Below are positions 11,195 to 22,393 of a stretch of 64,000 bases of DNA, in pieces. The stretch lies in assembly GCA_037447655.1 (NCBI GenBank), contig JBBHKE010001576.1, forward strand, positions 62,001-126,000, written 5' to 3'. Under the pieces are notes generated by a model. The model ran no database searches, was not told the origin of the DNA, and saw nothing but the letters and a program-made list of their open reading frames with translations. Source of the DNA: Zygnema cylindricum (Eukaryota; Streptophyta; Zygnematophyceae; Zygnematales; Zygnemataceae). The translations under genes and the position numbers were made by a program. Numbering within the stretch: the first letter of the stretch is position 1; the number at the start of each line of letters is the position of its first letter.

Positions 11195-11220
11195 TACACC
11201 GCGAATCGTTATTAGTGTCA
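11195..11220. repeat. Single MITE terminus (TACACCG family)
   Basis: TACACCGCGAATCGTTATTA followed by GTGTC matches the left ends at 6284 and 12514. No matching right end is visible before hAT copy C, so this is a partial or interrupted copy. Confidence 0.5.
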
Positions 11221-11609
11221 AAGTTTAAATAGTGTTTAAGAAAATATACCGTCATTGATGCTAATTAGGATTTTGAAAAAATAAAAAAAAAGGTTTATTT
11301 TAATTTCGGTTTTTACGCTAATTTGGGAACAGCAAAAAATGAATATTCTCTGTACGATTATATACATTATTATATGTATCCGTACAACATATGAAAAATT
11401 GTACGACGCCGCCAAACTAAGTATCCGTACCGGTCAGACTAATTTGCGGCGGTTACGTGTCAACGCTAGACCGCGAAGCGTAAACTTTAATCTCAGTTTT
11501 TTTAAAGTTTAACGCTTACGGAAGTGACGATTACGCCACGCCGTTTTTACGTGTAAGTTGGTCGTATGTCCGTTGTTCCGTTGGTCCATCTCTTATGTAT
11601 TCTAATAAC

Positions 11610-12505
11610 TAGTGTTGTGTATCGGTAAGGATTTGCCGATAACCGATATGGGCCTTTTTTCGGGTATCCGATAATCGATATATTGGTACGATATATCGAC
11701 ATCGGTCTTATCGCCGATAAGTAGCCGATAATATCGGGTACTTATCGGCGATAATGCCGATAACGATAATTATCGGCGATAACTGTACGAACCGTACAGA
11801 TAAATGTACGGTCTGTACTCTCAACTGTACGTCATATTCTCCGGACGTGTACAAGCATAGAAAGTACTGTAGCCGCCATGAAATCTGTACGATTTTGATA
11901 CGGATCCAGTAAAATCGATGTACCTTTCACATCCGACGCCATGGCTTTGTCCCTTAATTCCTTGAAATCCACTAGGGACTTGCCACGTGTCAATCTGTCG
12001 GCTTTTTTGGCAAAAGCTGCCAAAAGAGCCATTCCGGGATGCCGGCGCTCACGCTGGCCCGTCCGTTCATGTTTTCTCATTCCAAGTCGTCCGTTCGATT
12101 CCGGCGGCGGGCAGAATGTTATTTTGCGTCCGTTGGACTTTTGTGTCCGCCGTCCTTTTCCAGTTCCATGTTCAGCAGTTTTTTAGTAAATTTCCGTACG
12201 TCGCCGTAAAATATTTGTTCAGTTAACCGGCCAACGTTTATGCGCAGCGTTTACCGTAATAAATTGCAGTTAAACTGTAACAGAACATATTTTTATACGT
12301 GGCATGCCACGCTATATAAAATCAATAAAATAATACAGTATGTTATAAAGTACTATTGAACGCATACTATATATTTTTCTAAGTTATCGCCGATATGGAA
12401 TTTGTTGGTCCCAGAGCGATATATCGGAAGCTCTGACCGTTCGATAACCGATAACTATCGGTATCGGTGTTATCGCGATAAGTTTTTTACCGATACACAA
12501 CACTA
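11610..12505. mobile_element. hAT-like non-autonomous element, copy C
   Basis: TAGTGTTGTGTATCGGTAA at the left, TTACCGATACACAACACTA at the right (perfect 19-bp terminal inverted repeat), with perfect 8-bp duplications CTAATAAC at 11602-11609 and 12506-12513. 896 bp, no transposase. Same orientation as copy D. Confidence 0.9.
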
Positions 12506-12513
12506 CTAATAAC

Positions 12514-13018
12514 TACACCGCGCATCCTAATTAGAGTAATGAAAAAATTAGAGTAAAAAAAGAGAAAAAAATAATTAGAGTAATTTACTCTAATTTATGT
12601 GATAGAACTGTTTCAGAAAGGAATTTACTCTAATTTATGCGGTGTACTCTAATTTGGCAAGTTAATATCCTCTACTGTAAATAAGGTATTCGTACAGAAT
12701 CTGACAAAACGTACAGTTTATCGTCACTATGACGTTTCCACTACACGGATTGTTAAAACGCAGTTACATGATAATGGCTTGTATTAAATCATTATTTGTA
12801 CTTTTTTATTTATAAAAGTACAATTTTGCACGGACGGACGTCATCCGTGCTCCACACTATTTAAAACGAACATATAATAGAATTAAAAACGCTAATTAAA
12901 CCTTACCTTAAATAGTATAATGAAAAAATTAGAATCATTTACTCTATTTGATGTGATATAGTCGAAATTTCGAGCGACCGAATTAGAGTAATTTACTCTA
13001 ATTACGATTCGCGGTGTA
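12514..13018. mobile_element. MITE (TACACCG family), larger A+T-rich member
   Basis: Ends TACACCGCGCATCCTAATTA and its counterpart at 12999-13018 form a terminal inverted repeat of about 28 bp with a few mismatches. TA at 12514-12515 and 13017-13018 is the likely target duplication. The interior repeats AATTAGAGTAA/TTACTCTAATT several times in both orientations. No ORF. Confidence 0.75.
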
Positions 13019-13892
13019 GTGTTGTGTATCTGTAAGGATTTGTCGATAACCGATATGGGCCTTTTTTCGGGGACCCGATAATCGATATATTGGTACGATA
13101 TATCGCTATCGGTCTTATCGCCGATAAGTAGCCGATAATATCGGCTATTTATCTGCGATAATGCCGATAACGATAACTATCGGCGATAACTGTACGAGTT
13201 GTACAGATAAATGTACGGCATGTACACTCAACTGTACGTCTTATTCCCCCGACGCGCCCTACTCACAACCCCTGAGGTACCTACCAATCAGATCATTTGT
13301 ACAAGCAGAAAGTACAGTAGCCGCATAAGATGTGTACAGTTTTAGTACCGCTCCTGTTAAGACAATGTACCTTTCACATCTGACGCCGTGGCTTTGCCCC
13401 TTTATTTTTTGGGATCCACTGGAATCCTGCCACGTGTCAATCCGTCGGCCTTTTTGGCAAAAGCCGCCAAAAAAGCCATTCCGAGATGCCGGCGCTCACG
13501 CTGACCGTCCGCTCATATTTTCTCATTGAATGTCGTCCGTTCGATTCCGGCGGCGCGCATAATGTTATTTTGCATCTGTTGTACTTTGTGTCCGTCGTCT
13601 TTTTACCGTTCCATGATAATCAGTTTATCGGTACAATTCCGTACGTTCCCGTAAAATTTATGTTTAGTTAACCGCCCAAAAAGTACTACAAATTTTATTT
13701 GTCAAATTCCGTACATTTCCCGTAAACAACCGTAAATTTTTCGTAAATTTACTGTTCAGTTTACCGGACAGAAAGCACTCCGGACAGAATGTACAGAAAG
13801 TACAAATATATCGGAACCGCTAACCGTTCGATAACCGATAACTATCGGTATCGGTGTTATCGCGATAAGTTTTTTACCAATACACAACACTA
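13017..13892. mobile_element. hAT-like non-autonomous element, copy D
   Basis: Starts TAGTGTTGTGTATCTGTAA and ends TTACCAATACACAACACTA. The right flank CTAATAAC (13893-13900) equals the target duplication of copy C. The left duplication is present as 12506-12513 if the MITE at 12514-13018 is removed. Internally close to copy A (for example GTACCTTTCACATCTGACGC), in opposite orientation. No transposase. Confidence 0.85.
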
Positions 13893-13900
13893 CTAATAAC

Positions 13901-14441
13901 GTCACTTTCGGGTAGTTTTATTATTGCTAATATGTGTCTTAATTGTAATAAGTGGGTTCCCTCGTATGTCTTTAAGGCGTGTGACCTGTATTAATGTCAA
14001 TGTTGTCCTATATTAGAGTAAACGTTTACACTAAATTGAACCAAAAATTACATACTTACCAACCAAATAATCTTTCACGTAACGTTATTGGTCGCCCAAA
14101 ATTACACGTGTCCACTTTTTTATCCACGCAAACATTATGGCTTTTTTACGATGCAACAAGACACACTTATCTTACCCGCAGCCTATCCAAGAAAGATCCG
14201 TACATTCAATGAGTTGCCATGTTTTCCCACGCCTCTTTCATGAAAAACGACCATATTCAACCACATACATACCCCCACGCTAAAAACTGACGCAAATTTT
14301 AAAACTTTCGCTCTATCACCGTCTCGTTTTATAAACGAAATATTTGACTATCAAACAAAATATTTGTTTTAAAATTGTGAATGTTCAAACTTTGGCGAAG
14401 GTTTTCCCTCATTTTTTTTAGAAGGGCTTCTTTTCCCTTCC
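13901..14441. other. Non-coding spacer
   Basis: AT-rich; no repeat boundary or coding signal recognised. A short stretch (14280-14390) contains TAAAAACTGACGCAAATTTT and ATTTGACTATCAAACAAAAT, of unknown meaning. Confidence 0.5.
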
Positions 14442-14449
14442 TATATATA
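14442..14449 (+). promoter_or_regulatory. Possible TATA box
   Basis: TATATATA in CCTATATATACTCGTC, upstream of the ATGs at 14469 and 14555. Supported only by position and sequence. Confidence 0.35.
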
Positions 14450-14554
14450 CTCGTCGTTAACTCCGACAATGGTATTTTTTTCTCTCCCTTTGCATCTACC
14501 TTTGTTGTTGCATCTTTGTTTCGTTGCTTCCCATTTATCTTTTACCAATAGTCG

Positions 14555-14969
14555 TTGTTATTTTGGGAAAATATGTGGCCCATTACCACCTTTTTTGCGG
14601 CAAAAATCAGAGCTCCCGCTGAAATTTTCCCACCTCTGGTTGAGGAGATGGAGTGGAGCGAGAGAGAGGAAGAGGAAGAGGCAAGTGAAAGGATGGGATC
14701 ACAAAACGATGACACCCTCATTGAGGGCGATGCGGCCGATTTTGGCTCACCCCCAAACTCACCTCCCAACTCACCGCCAGACTCAACGCGTGTGGACCAC
14801 GATATCACCCCGGTGGGGAGACGCAAACTCCAACATGTGTCGACAAAGGTTGCACGCGTTCGTGTAATCAATTGGATGATTGCGGATTGTAATGCAAATG
14901 GCGAGGAGTGCTTTGTCCCGAGGACCTTGAACATGTTTCCAGAACACTTTACGGAAGATTACAATACAA
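14555..14969 (+). CDS. Uncharacterised, possible first coding exon
   Basis: An open frame from 14555 runs to 15190 (211 codons), but the composition changes after about residue 138, where a GTAATAAG at 14970 could be a splice donor. The first part reads like protein: an acidic run (EREEEEE near residue 36), a Pro/Ser/Asn-rich repeat (three PPNSPP/PPDS units near 66-76), then a basic and tryptophan-containing block (VARVRVINWM, VPRTLNMFPEHF). A TATA-like box lies about 110 bp upstream. No family is recognised and no second exon was found. It may be a gene fragment, a captured exon or the 5' part of a transposon gene. The overlapping frame from 14469 (132 codons) has a hydrophobic start but no better support. 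Confidence 0.35.
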
Positions 14970-14979
14970 GTAATAAGCA

Positions 14980-15455
14980 CTACCTTTTATTTTTACCTCA
15001 TATGAGTTTTTATGGTTGCTTACATTGCGTGTCTCGGTATATTTTTCGCTCATACCGTGGCATTTTGTTTACCTCTACCTTTATGTGTGCATTCGGTTGT
15101 CTCTCACTTTTTTCATCTCCCTCCCCACTTTTTATTGTCGCTATCTTGAAACTTCGTGCACAGTCTAGGAATACCAACGACGTTGCCTAGGCATAATTTT
15201 GCAATAAATGGATATCACCGGTTTGGCGACGACAATGTGTCTGTTGAAGGTCATGGGCATTGTGACTTGCCTGTGTTCCACTCCCACTAGGCGTCACACT
15301 TGCACCAGCAGGGACTTAACCATTAGTAGACATGGCAGCAGAAGGAAACCCAAAGAGTAATACCTATTTGACTAGATTTATGTTGTAAGATATGTAGCTT
15401 TAAGTGAGAGAGGTCTTACAACCAGACAAATATATACAACAGCCAAAATAAGGAC
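14980..15455 (+). other. Spacer before Copia-1
   Basis: Contains the tail of the 14555 frame and GTTGCCTAGGCATAATTTTGC-like text without a clear acceptor-exon structure. The last bases, including AATAG (15456-15460), are the Copia-1 target copy. Joined across Copia-1 it continues at 21904. Confidence 0.4.
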
Positions 15456-15460
15456 AATAG

Positions 15461-16504
15461 TGTAGAAATTAATGGTTTTTAAAGTATTTTCTAGGTCAAA
15501 AATAAGAAAGAAGCCGAGGCAGTCTACCTCTAACTTCTCTCTCCAACTCTCAAACTTGTCGCAGTCACTGAGAAATTGGAGAGGAAGCTAGAGCCATGGC
15601 TACCTAGGCTATCCTGAGGTTTACGGGAAATATATATTTGGGGTTTATTAAGTAAAAATATATGCGGCAGCCACAGGATTTGAACCTGGTACCTTCCGGA
15701 CGGCAAGGTGCCGGTAGCCGGTAACCTTAGCCGTTAAGTCTTGAAGTAGTGTTAAGTAGTATAAAGTTTGATAACTATTTAAACATTAATAAGTAGGATA
15801 AATCATTTAACTATAATTGTTTACGAGATACATAGAACCGGTAGTGTAAAAGTACGAATTCCGGTACAGATAAAAAATCAATACCGCGCATTGATTTCGT
15901 AAGCGAAAGAAATACCGCGCATGTATTTATTACGGCTCCGATCAAATGTGAATTTAATCGGACGGCAAGAATTAGCGCCGAGATCTCGGAAGAAGAATTC
16001 GGCGGTTTGTGGGAATTGCCACATCGGATGACACGTGGCAAAATTACATTGGATTGTGGTATCTCCGGAAATTACGGCACCGAATCCGGATATGACATGT
16101 GTCGACATTTAGGCCATGTTGTACAATTTCCGTACATAAAGTACACCAGCGACTGTACTTTTGTGTACGGAGGTGAAATCTGATTGGTTGCGTACATCAG
16201 TAGATAGAGTCTGTGAGAGAGATAGGACTTCGAATAAATTAGGAGATAGGACCCTCTCTTCAGAGAGCTTCTGTACAAAAGGTAAACTTTGACCCTCCAT
16301 AACTTACTGCTCAAGGGAGCAAATTCAAAGGTTCTTTTTGCTATCGATTCAGGGGAGTCTTGCGTTCATCGGGGTGAAGTTGGTCAGAGGTTTTGTCTGC
16401 CAGGGTGGCAGTTATTTTTGCTGAAACACAAAGGGGTCCTGGTTATCCTAGAGGCTTCTTGGAAGCTGTCCACTCTGAGGACTTATGGAGGTCTCAGAGT
16501 TTCA
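15461..16504 (+). repeat. Copia-1 5' LTR
   Basis: 1044 bp, TG...CA. Contains the antisense tRNA-like module at 15664-15741. The last 20 bp contain an ATG (16485) in frame with gag. Confidence 0.95.
15664..15741 (-). ncRNA. tRNA-like module inside the Copia-1 5' LTR (antisense)
   Basis: Minus strand reads A-box-like AAGACTTAACGG followed by CTAAGG, then ACCGGCTACCGG, then a T-arm with B box GGTTCAAATCC (15676-15686; consensus GGTTCRANNCC). A run of five T follows 17 nt later (15654-15658), as for a Pol III terminator. No functional anticodon arm is claimed. Corresponding modules occur in five other LTRs of this family. Confidence 0.6.
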
Positions 16505-17342
16505 GGTTATGGGCCGACCCTCTAGGGTACCAATCTTTAATGGAACTGGCTTCATATACTGGGAAAGTATGATGATAGGAGCTCTATGCGTTAAAAAGTT
16601 TTGGGGGATAGTGAGTGGACGATTGGGGCGTCCATCAAGTCTTTGAATTCCTTCAGGGTTAGGAGGAAGCAGATTCACCAGAAAAGAGGATCCACCTTCA
16701 ACGGAGGAAACAAAAGAAGGAGAGTTGGTGGACAAAGGAAAGGAGAAAGAGGTGACCACACCAATAACAATTGGTTCGACATTCATGTCACCTATTCCGA
16801 GGAACGAGGAGAATGATACTCAAACCTGGGACTTCAACAATATGGCGGCAAATCACTTCATCCTACGCCATCTCACTCAAGGACTTGCATGTCCTCATTT
16901 GCAGGTAGAAAGGGCATCCGATCTTTGGATGGCTCTCATAGAGATGTACCGAAGTGGTATGATTCAGCAACAACATTTGGCTGATCAGAAAGTGAAGGAG
17001 TATGAATACAAAGGGGGGAAGATGTTGGATTTTTGCAATGAGCTTGCTACACTCTTCATGGAGCTAGAGAGTGCCGGAAAAGATTTTAGTGAAAAAGAAA
17101 AGGTTAACTGTTTACTGATGAAGTTACCCGATGAGTTCGAGAATATAGTCAACCGTGTGCAGAACTTGTGGGACTCAAGGTGGATATGGTACTCAGTGGT
17201 AGGGATGATTCTCGTTCGAGAGAATACGATTGAGATCCGAAGAGGAGGAAAGAGTGGCCAAGCCTTGGCATTTGCGACCGATTGGAGGAACAAGGATTCC
17301 CAGAAACCGGTCGAAAACTATGGCGGAAGGGAGCAGAAAAAT
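16485..17342 (+). pseudogene. Copia-1 gag (capsid), decayed
   Basis: The frame opens at ATG 16485 in the last 20 bp of the LTR (or ATG 16509 in the primer site). It reads through PIFNGTGF and a KKFWGIVSG motif, is broken by a stop near 16640, and continues to a stop at 17343. The middle carries the UBN2-type Gag pattern: W/L-rich helices, DLWMALIEMY, MLDFCNELATLFMELE, LLMKLPDEFENIV. A nucleocapsid knuckle follows at about 17380 in another frame (CHFCKK), degraded after the second Cys. Copies at 39331-40559 and 41652-42770 keep the same frame with a Gly or Trp where this copy has a stop. Gag would form the particle; this copy cannot make it whole. Confidence 0.85.
16505..16519 (+). other. Half-tRNA primer binding site of Copia-1
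   Basis: GGTTATGGGCCGACC directly after the LTR. Relatives at 39331 and 41652 suggest a family form GGTTATGGGCCCACC, complementary to the anticodon stem-loop of initiator tRNA-Met. The ATG at 16509 inside it is in frame with gag. Confidence 0.75.
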
Positions 17343-17419
17343 TAGACCGATGAGTTCGGACCAAGGGCTCCCAAAGGTTTATGTCATTTTTGTAAGAAAT
17401 TGGGCACTATATGGCAGAG

Positions 17420-20400
17420 TGCACTAAACTAATCGAGCTTCGGTTAAAGGAGGGGCAGATCGGTGGTACCCCGAGAGGAAAGAAAAATGCCCTTGTGACA
17501 TAGGTACATGAGGCGAAATCCGAGGACGAGGACGATGAGCTCCTTTTGGATGAGGAGTTGGAGGCGAAAAACGAGGTCAAAATACCACGAAGGCAGAAAT
17601 GTGCTTACGGTGGATTGAAAGGTGAAGCAGGCTGGATTGTAGATTCAGGTGCCTCCATGCACATGTGTAAGGATAGGCACCTGTTCACTAAGATAAGAAA
17701 GATTCCCAGCGTAGAGATAGAGTACGGGGATGGAAGGATAGTCACCACTACTCTTGTAGGATCGGTAGATTTGAAAGCGTTAGTAGAAGGAAAGACATCC
17801 ATAGTAACATTCTCCGATGTATTGTTTATTCCGGAGCTGAACAAAAACCTTATCTCTACATCCGTATTAGATGATAAGGGTTTTTTTACCAGCACTAGGG
17901 AAGGAGTCTTTACTGCTAGTTTTGAGGAGGATGTCTATTTCATTGCTGAGAAAGGCAGCCATGGGATGTTTAGGCTGGTTTTAAGTAATGAAAAGAAGAA
18001 ACTTTATTATGCTGGTGTTCATGATATTATGATGTGGCATAAGAGGCTTGGGCATGTGAATCTAGACAAGTTAAGAGAGATGAAAAAGATGGGAGTGGTG
18101 GAAGGGATTAAGTTTAGTGAGAATGATAATATAAGTGATTGTAGTGGATGTGCTCAAGGTAAAACACACAGATTACCCTTTCCTAAAACAACCACCTATA
18201 AGGGAGAAAAAATTCTATATCTAGTACACACAGATATTTGGGGACTGGCTAAAGTGCCCTCACTGGGGGGGAAGAGATTTATGATGACTATCACTGATGA
18301 TTGGTCTCGGTATTCTGGAGTGTATTTTTTGAAAAACAAATCAGAAGCTCAGGATTGTTTTAGACAATATAAAGCATGGAGCGAAAAACTTCATGAAACT
18401 CCAATCAAGAGAATAAGGAGTGACAATGGTGGAGAGTATACTTCTAACCAATTTGAGGATTTTCTGAGGGAAGATGGGGTCCAACACCAAAAGACAGTTC
18501 CAGAAAACCCGGAACACAATGGGGTAGCTGAAAGGTTAAATAGAACACTAAGTGATAGTGCTAGAAGTATGTTGTCAGATAAGAAGATAGGAAAAAGGTT
18601 TTGGGCAGAAGCAATGAACTTTGCTAATTACCTCAAAAATAGAGTTCTTACTTCAGCTATAAAAGATCAAACACCTTATGAGAGATGGACAGGCCGCAAA
18701 CCAGACTTATCTCACTTAAAGGTTTTCGGCAGTCAAGTATTCAGTCTAGATACAGATCGGTCTAATTGGAAGCTAGATCCTAAAGGAAAACCGGGATACT
18801 TATTAGGATATGATGAGGATGTTAAAGGATATAGAGTTTATGATCTAAAAAGAGAAGATATAATCTTAGTAAAGCATCTAGTAGTTATGGATGAAGGAAA
18901 GTCCGTGGATCCCTTCAAATATACAAAGTTAGTAAAAATCAGATTTGAGTCAGAAAATTCCGATGACTTTGAGCTCCCTAACTATCCGGGTTTTAGAGAA
19001 GATGACATTCTTGCAAATACAAATCAGACCGAAAAGGACTCGGTTGTGGAAACTCCATTGACAACTCTACCCGAAGCGGAAAACGTGGTGGAAATTGATT
19101 CGGAATCAAGGGATAGGGGAGAAGCCGAGTTTGATCGAAAGAATCCACGAGAACCATCTATTCCGGCCTCAGATTTTGAGGGGGGAAGGAGAAGTAGCAA
19201 AAGACTACAAGAAAAACAGGTAAATAACAAGGTAACTAAACTATCTCATCAAGATGGACCTCAAACTTATGGAGAGGCAATGACTTGTCCAGAAATAAAC
19301 CGGTGGAAGACAGCCATCAATGAGGAGATGGCCTCAAGTATGGCAGCCAATACTTGGGAGCTGATGGATTGTCAACCTAATCGAAAACCAATCGGTTGTA
19401 AGTGGGTTTTCAAATTAAAATTGAACCCAGATAACACAATCGAGCGCTACAAGGCCCGATTAGTGGCAAAGGGATTTACACAAAAAGAGGGAATTGACTA
19501 CGAGGAAACCTTTGCCCCGGTGGTTTGATTTCCCTCCGTCCGCATACTTCTCAGCTTGGCAGCAGCGAAAGACATGGAAGTGCACCAGATGGACATCAAG
19601 ACAACCTTTTTGCACTGGGAATTGGAAGAGGAGATCTTCATGGGACAACCCGAAGGGTTTGTGGAGGAAGGAGAGGAGATTAAGGTATGCCGGCGGATTA
19701 AATCTCTTTATAGTTTGAAACAGGCGCCTCGACAGTGGAATAAGAAGCTTGATGAGTTTCTTACCGGTCTGGGATATATCCGGATCAGCTCAGATCACTC
19801 AATCTATGTTTTGAAGATGAGGAAGGTTTTATATTTATTGCAATTTATGTTGATGATTTACTTGTCTTAAGTAAATCAATGGAAAAAATTAATAAACTGA
19901 AAACCGATCTTAAGGGGAGATTTGAAATGAAGGATATGGGGGAAGCAAAATATATTTTGGGAATTGAAGTAGAGAGAGACCGAAAAAGAAAAATTATAAG
20001 ATTGACTCAAAAGGAAGCAATAGGGAACATGCTTGAAAAAATTCAAATGGATAAAGCTAATAGTTGTACAACTCCAATGGAGTTGAAGAAGGGAAGTGAG
20101 GGGAGTGAGGAAGAAGGAGTCATAGTCTTAGACGAGGAATTATCTTCTGAAGAACAGAAGTTCATGCAGACTATTCCTTACAGACAAGTAGTGGGAAGTC
20201 TAATCTATTTTATATATTGTACCCGGCCGGATTTAGCTGCAGCTGTAGGAGTGCTGAGTAGAAGTCTAAATGCTCCCACTAAGAGGGATTGGGAGGCAGC
20301 TAAGAGAGTCCTTAGATACTTGATAGGAACTAGGGATCTATGGTTGCATTTAGGTGGGGAGAATACTGACATCACTACTTGGAGTGATTCCAGTTATGGT

Positions 20401-20841
20401 GATGCTCCGATGAGGAGATGCACTTGTGGATATGTATTATATGTGGGTGATGGGGCTTGCTGTATGAGTAGCAAACAACAAAAGGTTATTGCTCAGTCCA
20501 CCGTGGAGGCTGAGTATATGGCCTCTTGCTCTGCTGTAAAAGAATTGATGTGGGTCAAGTCTTTGCTTGGTGAGCTTGGTCACCTTAAGAGTGGTGTGCA
20601 GAAATTTTTTTGTGATAATCAGGCATCAATTTCTATTTTTGCCAATCCTAAACATCATTTTAAAGCCAAACACATGGATATTAGACTCAGCTTTGTTAGA
20701 GTGAAAGTAGAAAATAAAATAATCAGTTTAGAGTACCGACCATATAGTGAGATGGTAGCAGATATGATGACAAAACCTGTGCCTTCCCCTAAGCTAATTT
20801 TCTGCAGGGAGAAGTGTGGTCTGAAATTAAAGATTGACTAG
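17420..20841 (+). pseudogene. Copia-1 pol (protease-integrase-RT-RNase H), decayed
   Basis: The long open part is 17546-19528 (660 codons). Protease: WIVDSGAS at about 17632 with the catalytic Asp kept. Integrase: HKRLGH and CSGCAQGK form the HHCC finger (18040-18165), with core residues in HTDIWG, DNGGEY and the Glu of HNGVAERLN. RT begins with CKWVFKLK and is cut by TGA at 19526 after EETFAPVV. It resumes at 19529 and is shifted near 19810; the catalytic YVDD survives at about 19849-19860 in another frame. RNase H (19879-20841 frame) has WSDSSYGD and VEAEY and ends with a copia-type tail. Domain order is diagnostic of Ty1/copia. Confidence 0.95.
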
Positions 20842-20854
20842 AAAATAAGGGGAG
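20841..20854 (+). other. Polypurine tract of Copia-1
   Basis: AGAAAATAAGGGGAG runs directly into the 3' LTR; the pol stop TAG lies in it. The complementary sequence is conserved next to the 3' LTR of Copia-3 at 44093. Confidence 0.85.
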
Positions 20855-21898
20855 TGTAGAAATTAATGGTTTTTAAAGTATTTTCTAGGTCAGAAATAAG
20901 AAAGAAGCCGAGGCAGTCTACCTCTAACTTCTCTCTCCAACTCTCAAACTTGTCGCAGTCACTGAGAAATTGGAGAGGAAGCTAGAGCCATGGCTACCTA
21001 GGCTATCCTGAGGTTTACGGGAAATATATATTTGGGGTTTATTAAGTAAAAATATATGCGGTGGCCACAGGATTTGAACCTGGTACCTTCCGGACGGCAA
21101 GCTGCTGGTAGCTGGTAACCTTAGCCATAAAGTCTTAAGGTAGTGTTAAGTAGTATATAGTTTGATAACTATTTAAACATTAATAAGTAGGATAAATCAT
21201 TTAACTATAATTGTTTACGGGATACATAGAACCGGTAGTGTAAAAGTACGAATTGCGGTACGGATAAGAAATCAATACCGCGCATTGATTTCGTAAGCGA
21301 AAGAAATACCGCGCATGTATTTATTACGGCTCCGATCAAATGTGAATTTAATCGGACGGCAAGAATTAGCGCCGAGATCTCGGAAAAAGAATTCGGCGGT
21401 TTGTGGGCATCGCCACATCGGATGACACGTGGCGAAATTACATTGGATTGTGGTATCTCCGGAAATTACGGCACCGAATCCGGATATGACATGTGTCGAC
21501 ATTTAGGCCATGTTGTACAATTTCCGTACATAAAGTACACCGACGACTGTACTTTTGTGTATGGAGGTGAAATCTGATTGGTTCCGTACATCAGTAGATA
21601 GAGTCTGTGAGAGAGATAGGACTTAGAAAAATTAGGAGATAGGACCCTCTCTCGCAGAGAGCTTGTGTACAAAAGGTCAACTTTGACCCTCCATAACTTA
21701 CTGCTCAAGGGAGCAAATTCAAAGATTCTTTTTGCTATCGACTCAAGGGAGTCTTCTTTTCACAGGGGTGAAGTTGGTCAGAGTTTTTGTCTGCCAGGGG
21801 GGCAGATATTTTTGCTGAAACAGAAAGGGGTCAGGGTTATCCTAGAGGCTTCTTGGAAGCTGTCCACTCTGAGGACTTATGGAGGTCACAAAGTTTCA
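20855..21898 (+). repeat. Copia-1 3' LTR
   Basis: 1044 bp, TGTAGAAATTAATGG to AAGTTTCA, followed by target copy AATAG. Carries a tRNA-like module at 21058-21137 (minus). Confidence 0.95.
21058..21137 (-). ncRNA. tRNA-like module inside the Copia-1 3' LTR (antisense)
   Basis: B box GGTTCAAATCC at 21070-21080 is unchanged relative to the 5' LTR, while neighbouring bases have diverged (for example GGCTACCGG to AGCTACCAG). The T5 run is at 21048-21052. The A-box region reads AAGACTTTATGG. Confidence 0.6.
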
Positions 21899-21903
21899 AA
21901 TAG

Positions 21904-22157
21904 AACACAAAAATTCCTTAAAGTGCATTTAGTGCTCTCATTTCCTTAAACTCTGTGTAGAATGTACATTCTCTATCGAATTGATCAATCCTAATTGAAC
22001 TAAATACTCAAAAGATCTAGAAAACATCTAAAACGTAGGTACAAGGTTCACCTAAATATCTACTGACAAAAATCTAAGAACTTGGAGCAGAATTGTGTAG
22101 AAACAATATCTACACCCAAAAAATCCGTGAGATTTATATCACGTCCACATTCATTGG
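21904..22157. other. Unassigned spacer right of Copia-1
   Basis: Direct continuation of 14980-15455 before the Copia-1 insertion. AT-rich, no ORF and no match found elsewhere in the window. It contains GTAGAAACAATATCTACAC, a small inverted repeat. Confidence 0.5.
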
Positions 22158-22393
22158 TGAAATTCTATGGGCTCCATTGCCACACAGAATTCGCAGATCG
22201 AAAGAAGCTAATCTAGATAGTGCTGACTCCAAGTTTATATAAACCCAAATGATTGACCCCTTGACAATCACAACCCCATTACAGCTTCACCCTTGTGAAA
22301 TAATACTTTTTGTGTTCTGAGTTCCACCAAAGAATGCAAAGTAAAAATATGAGATTTGGACGCATTCACCCACTTTGACTAAAAAACAATAAA

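Larger units (their letters stand above)
15461..21898 (+). mobile_element. Copia-1: full-length, decayed Ty1/copia retrotransposon
   Basis: Two LTRs of equal length (1044 bp, 15461-16504 and 20855-21898) start TGTAGAAATTAATGG and end GTTTCA. They are flanked by perfect 5-bp duplications AATAG (15456-15460, 21899-21903). The order gag-protease-integrase-RT-RNase H is that of Ty1/copia. The coding region has several stops and at least two frameshifts, so the copy is not autonomous now. The LTRs differ at many sites (for example around 15664-15745 against 21058-21140), so it is clearly older than LARD copy 1. Confidence 0.95.
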
